From Lepus europaeus (taxonomy: Eukaryota; Chordata; Mammalia; Lagomorpha; Leporidae): a DNA stretch of 64,000 bases. Below, one piece after another: positions 1-10,800 of the stretch. The DNA is taken from NCBI RefSeq assembly GCF_033115175.1, contig NC_084838.1:65626468-65690467 (forward strand), in the 5' to 3' direction. The first letter of the stretch is position 1. Every line of letters starts with the position of its first letter. Made by a program: the position numbers and the translations under genes. The notes beneath the pieces were generated by a model. It saw only the letters and a program-made list of their open reading frames with translations. It had not been told where the DNA came from and made no database searches.

Positions 1-1429
1 GAAATTCCCTTCTTTGGGTCTGAGGCACTGCTTGCTGCCTGCTGAGATTTGTTTAAATAGTGCTAAACCTTTGATTCTCAGGCTTGTAGACTGCTTTAAT
101 GAAATCCTACGTTTCTGTAACCCATGCTGACATGGAAAATTTTACTGACACTCAATTAAAATAAGAAGTTGTTTGCTTATGAAAGGTTTTTTTTTCCTTC
201 CAGCTGCCAATTATTTCAAGATAGTTGACTGTACCAAAAATGGAAAATAATTTCTATCTTGATAACTGTTTATTGACTGACCAGATTTCTTCAAAATTAG
301 TCTGTGCCTTTGAAAATTATTGTGGACCAAGGAGGAAAGCATGAATTGTTAAACATCTGAGTAAAATAAAGGCACTGTATTTCTTGTGGTCATGAAAATA
401 CAAAAGATACACACAAATATATAAATCTTATTTAAATCTGCCTTCCTTAACTTAATGGAGATATTTTTTCCAGGTGGTATTAACTGTTCATGGACTGTGT
501 TTGAGCAAATATAAATGTATGGCATGTCCTCTAATACTATTTTCATATATCCAAATATCATTCCCAAATAAGGTATATTTTGTTATGCAATGCATATCAT
601 TCTTAGAAATTTATTTTTACATGTAAATCTAAAAAATTCTGTGCTCTGGAGCAGATAACTTTATATAAAAATAAATGTGAAGCATTGAGTTTCAACTGAA
701 AATACCTTAGTTTCATAATATAGATTGAGTTGGGAGAAAACACCTTTATGTCAATTTTACCTCTTATATGAGTAGGTACAAAAAGTAAATCCTTTAATGA
801 ATGAATGAATGATAAATCTTGAATTAGAAATAATCAGTTATATCTAGGAAATTGAAGGGATACAACATGTGTTTTTAATAGTAAAAGTAACATATTTGAG
901 AATATTGTGTACCTACTATCATATATACTTTATCTTCCTCATCCCATACAATTTTCACACAAACAGTTTGAAATAGGTGGAACACTTCTGCTCTTGCAGG
1001 TAATCAAACTATTGTAAAATTTTGAGTAAGCCACCCATAGTAATCTGGTTAAAAAGTAACAGTGCTGAGTTCAAATTCAGTTTTCTGATTAATTCTTCAT
1101 ACTCCAGAATGCCACCAGGGGAATGAATCTTTGAGATAGGCTTTAGGTCTGTCTTGAACAAATCTGTGATTATCTTCCAGTGGTATGAGACCCACATTTC
1201 TGACCGCAGATCAATTACTAAGTCATAGAATATGTACATGTTCCTTTTGGTAGATAATGTAAGTGGTTTTCCAAAATGAAGAAGTCAGTTGCATTGATAG
1301 TTATTACTGTTCTCTATATTCAGTAACCTGAGGATTGTTTTGTTTTCTTTTAAATATATTCACTGTTATGAACCATATAATTTATTTTACCTTGAAATTC
1401 TCAGATAATAAGAATAAACCACCCTTAAT
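1..1429. other. Unique AT-rich intergenic DNA
   Basis: I see no coding, RNA or clear repeat signature here. There is a short (GAAT)n-like tract near 796-812. Reading frames are short, without recognisable motifs, and end at random stops. Confidence 0.5.
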
Positions 1430-1621
1430 CTGTTTATTAGCCATTTGAATATTCTCCTTTGTGAAGTATTTGCCAGTATTTTGCCCATTTTAATGTTGGA
1501 TTATTTATGGATTTATGATTATCCTGGATATAAACATTATAATAGTTGTTAAGTGTAAACATTTTTCTTATCACTTTTTTTTTGTGCGACAAAGGAGGGG
1601 TGATTTTCTTTTTTCTTTTTA

Positions 1622-1940
1622 TTTTTTTAAATTTACTTGAAGGAGAGAGACAGACACAGAGAGAGCTTCAATCCTATGATTCACTGCCCAAGTGCCTGCA
1701 GCAGCTGGGGATGGGCTGGGCATGGGCTGGGCTGAAGCCAGCAGCTAGGAACTCAATCCAGGTCTCACACATGGGTGGCGAGAATGTAATTGCTTGAGCC
1801 ATCCCTACTGCTTACCAGAATTTAGAATTGCAAGCAGCCTGAGGAAGGAGCCAAGGCCAGACATAGAAGTCTGGCTCTCCAATATGGGATGTAAGCATCT
1901 TTACTGATATCTTAATAGCTAGGCCAGATGCCTGACCACC
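1622..1940 (-). mobile_element. CSINE-related tRNA-derived SINE, diverged
   Basis: The element starts with a T-rich segment, the reverse complement of the A-rich SINE tail, followed by the GA-rich block. It then shows the recognisable SINE body: 'ttcactgccc', 'tgggctgaagccag', 'caatccaggtctcacacatgg'. It ends with 'ggccagatgcctgaccacc', which replaces the usual SINE head. The distal part differs from the common C-repeat consensus, so it is probably an older subfamily. Confidence 0.7.
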
Positions 1941-2077
1941 TTTTCACTTTGATCATTGTATCTCTTAGAGAACAAAATGCCTAAATGTTATTGCAGTCTG
2001 TTGTGTGCTTTTGCTCCCCACGAACTTAGATTCTCTGCTGTTGAAGATACCTTGGCTAAAATGCTGGTCATGGAGCT

Positions 2078-2162
2078 TTTTTATATGATATTTAGATATT
2101 TATTTTTATATGATATTTATATTTATTTTATATGATATTTAGATACTTATATGATATTTAGC
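2078..2162. repeat. AT-rich degenerate tandem repeat
   Basis: About four imperfect copies of a unit containing 'tatatgatattta' occur in tandem, with variable spacers of T-rich sequence. The unit is not a simple dinucleotide, so replication slippage on an existing L1M-derived sequence is the likely origin. Confidence 0.7.
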
Positions 2163-2660
2163 AGTGTCTTTCTTACATGTAATGGCAAAAAAATCAAGTA
2201 TTTTTTTTAATATCATTATATATTTGTTCCATAATTCTGATTATTTCCCAGTATTTTACAGGATCAACTATCTTCTAAATAAGTCCTGTGTATAGACATT
2301 TTCAGATTCTCTTTTTGTTTTATTTTCCTATCTCTGTACCAATACAACACTTTCTTAATTACAGAAACCTTATATGATCATCAGTAAAGCAAGCCTTCCC
2401 CAGCCCATTCCATTTCTCAATGAGATATGCTAGAGAATCATCTCATGCACCTTTATAAGTTCTTACAATTTTTACTAGTTTTTATTGAATGTATAGATCA
2501 ATTTGAACAGAATTAATATTTTTGTAATTTTGAGGTCCAAATCAAACCTTTTGTGGAAAACTTGAATGTTCTACAGGCAGCATCATTCATTGGAGTTCTC
2601 TTGTAGAATATCTAGCTCACAACTATGAATGAGTCAACCTTTATCAAAAAAGAATAAAGT

Positions 2661-2990
2661 AGGGTTGTTGTGGTACAGCAGTTTAAGCTGCCGCCTACAG
2701 CAATGGCATCCCATATGAGTGCTGGTTTGAGTCCTGGATGTTCCACTTCCAATCCATCTCACTGTTAATGAGCCTAAGGAATTAGAAGATGGTTCAAGTG
2801 CTTAGGTTCCTTCTGTCAATATGGAAGACCTGTTTGGAATTCCAGGTACCTGACTTCAGCCTGGCCCAATTCCAACTTTTGCAGCCATTTCGGAAGTGAA
2901 CCAGTAGATAGATATATCACTCTGTCTCTCCCTCTCTATAACTCTTTCTTTCAAATCAGTAAAAAAAAAATTTAAAATAAAAATAATAAA
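2661..2990 (+). mobile_element. CSINE, full length, diverged
   Basis: The head reads 'gttgttgtggtacagcag' (the tRNA-like A-box region). The body has the 'gcatcccatatgagtgctgg' and 'gcagccatttcggaagtgaacc' landmarks, and the element ends in a CT-rich block and an A-rich tail. Many substitutions suggest an old insertion. Confidence 0.85.
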
Positions 2991-3664
2991 GCAAATATAG
3001 AGTGGGGTAATTGTTAATTGAATGTAAAAGTAATGCTTTATAGAATATTGAAAATTAAAATTAAATAACTGAAACATTTTTGGCATATACAAACAAAACA
3101 AAAGGTAAGATTTTTATAGTTCCAAGAAATTTGGAATAGAGGTTCCTATTCCTAGTAAGTCTTTATTTAACAAGCATAGGCATTTTCTGTTCAATCATTT
3201 TGTCTTTTTATTTATTTACTTCTTTAAGATGAATGAATTTCATGTATTTCATATATACAGATTTAGGAACATAGTGATAACTTCTCACCCTACAATCATT
3301 CCTGCCCACACTCCAGCACTTTCTCATCCTTTTTTATTCTCTTTCTTGGTTCTTTTTACGATGATCTACTTTCAGTTTGCATAATACTCATAAGGTTAAC
3401 TCTACACTGAGTAAAGAGTTCAACAAATAGAAGACAAAATACTTTTACTCAACGGTAGTGAGGCAAGGGCTGTAAACAGTCATTGAAACTCAAAATGTCA
3501 ATTTTACTCCTATACATTACATTTTTTGATAGTTTCCATACATCAGGGAAAATATATGGTATTTGTCTTTTGGGGACTGACCTGCTATCACTAAGTATAA
3601 TGATTTCCACTTGCATCCATTTTGTTGCAAAAGATAGGATTCTATCTTTTTTTATTGCTGATTA

Positions 3665-3665
3665 G

Positions 3666-3712
<47 letters not shown>

Positions 3713-3830
3713 CTTCACCCTCTCCCTCCTCTCTCTCCTCTCCTCTCTCTCTCTCTCTCTTTCTCTGTCTCTCTGTCTCTGTCTCTCTGTCTCTCGGGGT
3801 GTGTGTGTGTGTGTGTGCGTGCATCTCAAT
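3665..3830. repeat. (CT)n microsatellite with adjoining (TG)n
   Basis: An almost pure run of about 22 CT units starts near 3668. It is followed by interrupted CT/TCC repeats, then CTGT repeats, and ends in a short (TG)n near 3803-3818. The apparent 60-90 residue ORFs on both strands here (Ser/Leu-rich or Arg/Glu-rich) are translations of the repeat. Length is likely polymorphic. Confidence 0.95.
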
Positions 3831-4798
3831 AACTTTATCCCGTCATGACTTGATGGATATCTGGGTTGATTCCATATCTAAACTATTGTGAATTGAGTTG
3901 CAATAAACATGGGGATAAAGATAATTCTTTTATATGCTGATATCATTTCATTTGGGTAAATTCCCAGGAGTGGGATGGCTGGGTCATATGATCTGTTTTC
4001 AGATTTATGAGGTATCTCCATAATATCTTCCACAATGGCTGTACTAGTTTACATTCCCACTAACAGTAGACCAGGGTACCTTTTTCCCCAGCATTTATTA
4101 TTTGTTGATTTCTGTATGAGAGTCATTCTAACTGGGGTGAGGTGAAATCTCAATATCATTTTGATTAGCATTTCCCTCATGGCTAGTGATCCTGAGCATA
4201 TTCTCATATGCATCTTGACCATTTGAATTCCCTTTTTTGAAAAAATTCCTGTCCAAGTCCTTTGCTCAATTCTTAACTGGATTATTTGTTTTGTTATTGA
4301 GTTTCTTGAGTTCTTTATAGATTCTGGATATTAATCCATTATCAGTTGCATAGTATGAAATATTTTCTCCCATTCTGTAGATTGCCTCTTCATATTCCCT
4401 GAATGTTTCCTTTGCAGTGCAGAAGCTTCTCAGTTTGATGTAATCTCATTTCTATTTTTGCTTTTATTGCCCATGCTTCTGGGGTCTTTTCCAAGAAGTC
4501 TTTGCTGATGCCAATGACTTGCAGAATTTCTCCAATGTTCTCTAGTATTATGATGATATCAGGTCATAGATTTAAATCTTTGATCCATTGTGAGTTGATT
4601 TTTATGTAAGGTGTAATGTAGGAGTCTTCTTTCAAACTTTTGCACATGGAGTTCCAATTTTCCTACCAACATTTGTTGAAGAGACTACCCCTTTTCCAGG
4701 AATTTTTAGCTCCTTTGTGAAAGACTAGCTGCTTATAGGTGTTTGGACTGATTTCTGGAGTTTCTAGTCTGTTCATTTATCTACATGTCTATTTTTTT

Positions 4799-5393
4799 TC
4801 TTTTTTTTTAACTTTTATTTAATGAATATAAATTTTCAGTGTATAGTTTATGGATTACAATGGCTTCCCCTTCCCACAAGTTCCCTCCCACCCACAACCC
4901 TCCCCTCTCCCGCTCCCTCTCCCCTTCCATTCACATCAAGATTCATTTTCAATTCTCTTTATATACAGAAGATCAATTTAGTATAAAGATTTCAACAGTT
5001 TGCACCCACATAGAAACACAAAGTGAAACATACTGTTTGAGTACTGGTTATAGCATTAAATCAAAATGTATAGCACATTAAGGACAGAGATCCCACATGA
5101 GGAGCAAGTGCACAGTGGCTCCTGTTGTTGACCCAACAAATTGACACTCTAGTTTATGGCGCCAGTAACCACCCTAGGCTGTCGTCATGAGTTGCCAAGG
5201 CTATGGAAGCCTTCCAAGTTTGCCGACTCTGATCATATTTAGACAAGGTCATAAAAGACAGAGTGAGGATAGTAACCAATGATCCTAAGAGTGGCATTTA
5301 CCAGGTTTGAACAATTATACAGCATTAAGTGGGGAAGAGGACCATCAGTACACACAGGTTGGGTGTAGAGCCATTGGTGGTAGAGTAGAGATT
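4799..5393 (-). mobile_element. Younger 5'-truncated L1 3' end nested in the older L1
   Basis: A T-rich block (reverse complement of the poly(A) tail) is followed by the reverse complement of the rabbit-type L1 3' UTR, including the pyrimidine-rich 'cccacccacaaccctcccc' zone. It is far less decayed than its host. The host L1 resumes at 5400 ('gtgccaataccagactgt'), and the duplicated junction is ATTTTTT at 4791-4797 and 5394-5400. A related L1 copy near 26340-26380 carries the same host sequence uninterrupted and shows the pre-insertion state. Confidence 0.85.
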
Positions 5394-5655
5394 ATTTTTT
5401 GTGCCAATACCAGACTGTCGTGATTATAACTGCTCTGTAATATGTCTTTAAATATGGTATAATGATGCCTCTGGCTTTGTTTTTGTTATCTAAGATTGCT
5501 TTAGCTGCTCGAAGTCCCTTGTTTCCTGATAAATTTTAGCATTATTTTTTCTATTTCTGAGAATAATGCTGCTAGTCTTTTTGATTGGCGTTTCATTGAA
5601 CCTGTAAATTGCTTTCAACATTTGTGGAAATACTTGTTAGTTTTCTCCTTTGGTG

Positions 5656-6830
5656 GTTTTTATCTTTGAACTAACCGCTGTGGCTTAGTGGAATTTCTGC
5701 TTTTAGTGAATACCTAGAGGCATCAACTGGTTGTGACCTGGGATCTCCTTGAGGTGGGGACAGTATCCAGGGTGACACTCAATTTGGGAGTGGTAGATCT
5801 CTGTTGTCAGCAGGGGTAGGGCATGATCACCTCTGTTAGTGAAATCACACCCTCACCTCCTCTCTTCCAAGGTGATCAATGCCCAGGGTTAGCCCTCAGT
5901 GTGTGACTCACCCAAACTGCCACATGAACCCCACAAAGGGTCTGTGCACTTCTCTGTTGGAGCATGGACCCCTCAGCAATTACCCACCCTAATCAGTCAG
6001 GGATCTCTGAGCATCTGACACCAGACTCAGTGATTGCCCAGGGGCCCAGCTACACCTACCCGGTTGTACAGTTACAGAATTACCACAGTTATGGATGCAG
6101 AGCATCTGCTCCATTCTACTAGCCTATCCCACTCACGGGGATCCCATTCACACAAGCTATCTCACTCATGGGGAAACGAAATCCTATTGTCTGTCATATG
6201 TTGACAGGATAGGGACACCTTACAGTTGATGTGGGTGTTTAGCCTCCTGACAATGCTCCCAGCCAGAATCAAAGTCATTCAGGAACATAGATTTTTCCTT
6301 CTGATAAAAATCCCCAGATCACATATGCACACAAAAGCCGCTACTCGTGTCAAAATGGAGTCTTCTCCCTGCCAGTTATTGGATGCACTTGTCGGGGAAT
6401 GGGGAGAAATGAAGGTGCTTTTCTTTCACTGGATTAGGCAAGTATATTGCCCCCATAAGGCTGGCTCTAGGCCAGCCTTAAAGACAGTGTGGTCTGCAAG
6501 GCTCTCCCTCAGGCAGTATACACCAGTGGCCAGGGCTGCCTCAGGCTGCTCTCACCTTGCTCTCCAAAGCTGGCATCTCCTTCAGCTCCCAGCTGTAGGG
6601 ATCCTGTGTGGTGTCCACACATGCTGTTCAACATCAGCACCTTCAGATGTACTCCGTGGCATCCCTCTTCCTTCTGCAGGATCTCCACTGCAAATTTCTC
6701 TCCAACTCCCCTCCTGGAATTGAACTTCCTTTGTGGGTTTTTTTTGTTTTTGTTTTTCTCTGCTGTTTTCCCATTGTCTAAAGCAGTATATCTTTTCCCT
6801 ATTCAGCCATCTTGGAAATCTCTGAACATT
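5656..6830 (-). mobile_element. Probable L1 5' UTR region, antisense (tentative)
   Basis: This GC-richer tract follows the antisense ORF2 fragment directly and ends in 'ctattcagccatcttggaa', resembling the reverse complement of an L1 5' UTR/start region. If so, most of ORF1 and the N-terminal half of ORF2 have been deleted between 5655 and this block. A 165-codon plus-strand ORF (6226-6723) lies inside it, antisense to the presumed L1; it has no recognisable domain. The assignment rests on pattern memory, not alignment. Confidence 0.45.
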
Positions 6831-7807
6831 TACTTTCAAAATTAAGATTGCATATCTTGAAATTTGACATTATAATTAATATACAACATTTTTCCTGGAA
6901 ACCTTTACATGGTAAATTCCAAGGGAAAAATTCATAGTGATGTTTGTCAATGATCCCTTGCTTTTTAATTTTAATATGCTCTTCTTGGCTACACTTTATA
7001 AATGCAATTCTAACATTTAAATGGAAATCTGAAGGCATTTATCAGTTTCTAATACTCTAAACATTTTCAGTGTTGCTGTTGGCTTAGAAAGAACTTTTAT
7101 CAGGTTATTCTTTAATGCCAGGATTTTGAAAGCTGGAAGTGTGAAAATGAACTGTTACAGAGGTCATCTTTAATCAACTCTGATTAAATAGCCTAGGCTA
7201 TTTGGTCTCCCTAGGATTACCTTATATTATCTTGTCTTCGTGGAAACAAAGGTGATCCATTCATTAAATTTTAAAATTAGGCATCAGTATTTCCAAAGCT
7301 TTCTCCTTCCTTGTATAAAACAAATCATGGTACTGTGTTGTTTTATTGGCTCTTATTTCCCATTGATTCATTGATGAGTAAGTGCTAATAAAGACTCTGC
7401 TTAAAATTCTTTTTTCCCTTTACCTCGAGTGCAATGCCTGATAAATTAAGAGAAGGAATGGTTGGCTGAATGTTTATATTTTGTATGTTTTAGCACAAGG
7501 TAGTATTTTTGAAATGTGCACAGTCTTAATATTTCTAACAATTGCACTATTTGTAAAAAGATACAGTTAGCTACTTTTAGTTTTTGGCTAATCATTTAGT
7601 ATTTAATTTTATGACAATAATTTTCAAGTTAGAACATTTATTATATCATTCGCACACAGATTCACTTTTTGGCCATCACTTTGATAAATGGAATGACTTG
7701 ATAGCTTGTTTTTTTTTATTATGTTTGAATATATAACTATGTTTATTTGTTTGTGTAAGTGATAGTGACTGGAGTAAATTAATACCCTCAGGTCTAAAAG
7801 AATATAC
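6831..7807. other. Unique AT-rich DNA
   Basis: I see no gene or clear repeat here. ORFs are short and featureless. Confidence 0.5.
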
Positions 7808-7895
7808 AAGAAGTCTTTAAAAAATTGATGGGAAATATGTGATGAATTTTTTTCACCTAATTAAACTTTTAATTTTTCCACAAACTTTTTGACTT
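7808..7895. mobile_element. MITE-like palindromic element, short copy
   Basis: The ends form an imperfect inverted repeat: left 'aagtctttaaaaaattgatg', right 'ccacaaactttttgactt'. The interior has 'ttaaacttttaattttt', as in the related copies at 16462-16912 and 23537-23655. Non-coding and under 100 bp, this fits a non-autonomous mariner-type DNA transposon. The family name is not established by eye. Confidence 0.5.
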
Positions 7896-10800
7896 ACTTT
7901 TGTGTGCCTTGGAACATTTATGATTTTATAAGTGATATACCTCTGTGAGGTTGGCTTCCATTAGAGAATTTAAGTATCTTTTATGTGTAAAGAGTTCTCC
8001 ATTGAATGTTTAAGTTGGCATAAGGGAGAAACCCTTTTAATAGTTGTCTTTTAAGGATTGGGGATAATTTTCTCATAAGAGGATCAGCTTAAACTGTATA
8101 ACTGATCCAATTGTAGTATGTTCATTTAGGGGTTAAAGAAAAATAGGTTGAATATTCATTTATTTAGATGAACTATACAACTAACCTTTCTTTTGTTTAT
8201 ATTGGATGCTCCTTTTTTGCTTTGGTGCATATGAAATGATAAGATGCAGTGTTACAAGGAGAATGGAAGGGAAAATCAATTTTATTTTTAAAAGATAAAT
8301 AGAACATCATCAAAGTTATCCCAGCTATGAAGGACAATTGCAAAGTTTAAGTATCCTGCAATAGTTGATTGCTTATATAGAGGTAAAATTAATTCCAATT
8401 GTAGAATTCACTTATTTATTTAGAATTTGGTCTTCTAAAAATTAAGTCCCATATGGTAAATATTTTAATGACTCTTGGCTGGGGGAAATTTGTAATTTCT
8501 ACATATAATTCTTTTTATTGTGATTCTTCAATTCTTAATTACTGTACAAAGAACATTATAGCAAAACAAAGAACATACAAAAAGAGGAACAATCACCCTT
8601 ACCTTACTGTTTGAGAATATAAACTTCTTCTCCATGTTTCCAGCAGTCTTTGATAACTGTGTGTGTGTGTCTCTGTGATAATTGTTAGTACAGTTAAATA
8701 TATTTAATTATGTATTTTAGGATTTATAATTACATTCTTTGTGTTCTATATCTTCTAATTTTAATTATTGAATATAAATTATTTAATTCCTTTTACATAC
8801 ACAGCAAAAGAAAGACATTTTTTCATCTCTACTATTCTTATACATAGAAAACTTTGTGTATTTACTCTGTTCTTTATTCCTCAGGATGCATTTTAACACA
8901 GGTCAATTATTAGAAATATACTTATTTGTTAGTGCAGGTGAAGTGGACTGGACCTAGAAATTATTCTCTGCATAGGACATTGTGCCCTTGTAAAAACTAA
9001 AACTGAACTGAGTTATGTAGTCAATCCCTTTTAAACTCTTATGAATATTAACCCCATGGATTCGGAAATAATACAAAAGAAGACATGACATTATACAGAA
9101 ACAGTAGGAAAGCAAAGAGTTATGGTAGAATGTGAAGAGGGATCCACTCTTCAGTTCTGCGGATGTAGTTAAGAATGAAGTGTTCAGGAAACACTTCCCC
9201 AGCAACCTCTTCACTAAACACAGTAACAACAACCCACCAAATAGATTGAGACTGTGTAAAGATGGAAGGACTTCAGTAGCTCTGAGTGACTGAAAGAGAA
9301 AGATCAGACCATGACCTTGATCAGAATTACCCAGTACATGAATGCAATGTTGAAGCAGAGGTTATTAGAGAAAGAAAGAAAAGAGCTGGTTATGGTCACT
9401 TGTATTGCTGAAGGCTTTGCAGATAACATGATCCCATATTAAACCCTGATGAGATACTTTACAAGTCAGTATCTGCTTAGATATCAGGCAGAGCAATATA
9501 CTGAGCAGCCACAAATGGAACAATCGTGGCACTTGAGTTTGGTTCAGATGCGGGCTCATTATTGAAGGTGATGGAAATCCTACTGAATCCTCAGAGTATA
9601 TGTCTTCTATGAATCAGGATTAACAATCCTCAGAAAGAGAGAGACTTAAACAATACTGAGGAGGACGTTAATTTTAAAATTTGGAATGTCAGTTGAAAAA
9701 TAGAACCTGAAGTAGCTAATTATAATTCAAGTCTCTTTAAAAATTTGATGTGGCAACGTCTTCTAAAAATAGGATACACAGAAGTTAATGGGTTTCAGCA
9801 ATTCTTACATGGACACTTATCGCCCATGAACTCAAGTGTCGGGTATTTTTCTCCTGTGGTGAATTTTAGCCCTCGTTGTCTACTTCTTGAAGAGCAATTT
9901 AATTGTGGTGTGTACAATCACAAACATGTATATTGTTTGCATCTCAGTTTTCCTGTTTGGTATTTGAGATATCAGCTTCAAAGTGACAACTGCCAGACTT
10001 ATATCTAGAACCCCTTTGTTTCAAGGTGCTCTTGTATTCCATCACAAAATTTAATTCATTCTTTAAGCTAATTAAGACTGTTAAACTCAATAATGTTTGT
10101 TGATGTGTTCAAGAAGCTTCTATAGCACCCCTGGCCTGGATGTGATCTTTATTCCAGAGAAGAAAAATTTAAAAATGTACCACTATCATCTACGAAAAGT
10201 AAGTCAGGTAGGTTTTGGGTGGCAACAACACACATATACACACCCTGAGAAACACTTCTTGCCTTGACTTGACTGTTGCACCAATTGTAGTTGATAGAAA
10301 TACGGCTCCCTGGAAGGCAGTTTGGCTAGACTACATAGATGGCTGTAGCATCTTACTGGCATGAAATTAGTTTCTATCTCATCAGAATATCCACACAACA
10401 TTAGTTCTACTTTATTCTACCATGATCAGTTATATATGCTTCTCTTTTATTTGCGGCAGTAAATAGCTATGGAATATAGCAAGTGGCCTTTAACTTCTAC
10501 AAAGAACAAGAATGAGTGTACTTCACCACTTTGCTGTCACTGAAGTTATTTTTTTTTATGTTTAACTTAATGGTAACTTAACATGTTTGTTTGATTCAGT
10601 TTACATCTTTGTACTTCATAAAAAATTTGGGGAGGGAGATGTAGTAACATCATTCAGAAAAACTTGGACTTCCAGAAATGAGGTAGATTCTTTGGTTTAT
10701 TTTAATTTATGGTTTTTTATGTTTTATGTTTATATATTTATATATCTTTTATCAAAATATCACTTCAAGATTTAATGCAATGTAATTAATTTTTACATGT

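Larger units (their letters stand above)
1430..2560 (-). mobile_element. Old L1M LINE fragment, antisense, interrupted by a SINE
   Basis: The plus strand reads as the reverse complement of decayed L1 ORF2. Near 1440-1500 is the stretch that in L1 antisense reads roughly 'tttgcccattttaatgttggatta'-like, and near 2330-2540 are the antisense equivalents of the reverse-transcriptase region (a 'ccaatac...cttaattac' segment and a 'tgaatgtatagatcaattt' segment). All frames are full of stops and divergence is high, so this predates the lagomorph SINEs. A SINE splits it at 1622-1940. The subfamily cannot be fixed without a library search. Confidence 0.6.
3203..5655 (-). mobile_element. L1 LINE, antisense: 3' UTR and C-terminal half of ORF2, decayed
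   Basis: On the minus strand this runs from the L1 3' end (low coordinates) into ORF2 (higher coordinates). The plus strand shows hallmark antisense L1 stretches: 'tttccacttgcatccatttt' near 3603, 'gcagaagcttctcagtttga' near 4420, 'gatccattgtgagttgattt' near 4581 and 'gattataactgctctgtaat' near 5422. No long minus-strand ORF survives. A CT microsatellite (3665-3800) interrupts the 3' region and a younger L1 3' end (4799-5393) is inserted into ORF2. Confidence 0.85.

Noticed and set aside
3622-3891. Ser/Leu-rich 89-residue ORF and Arg/Glu-rich antisense ORF
   Set aside because: Both are translations of the (CT)n/(GA)n microsatellite; no non-repeat coding content.
8954-9559. Minus-strand ORFs of 92 and 64 codons in unique DNA
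   Set aside because: No start context, domain or paired exon structure. Treated as chance ORFs.
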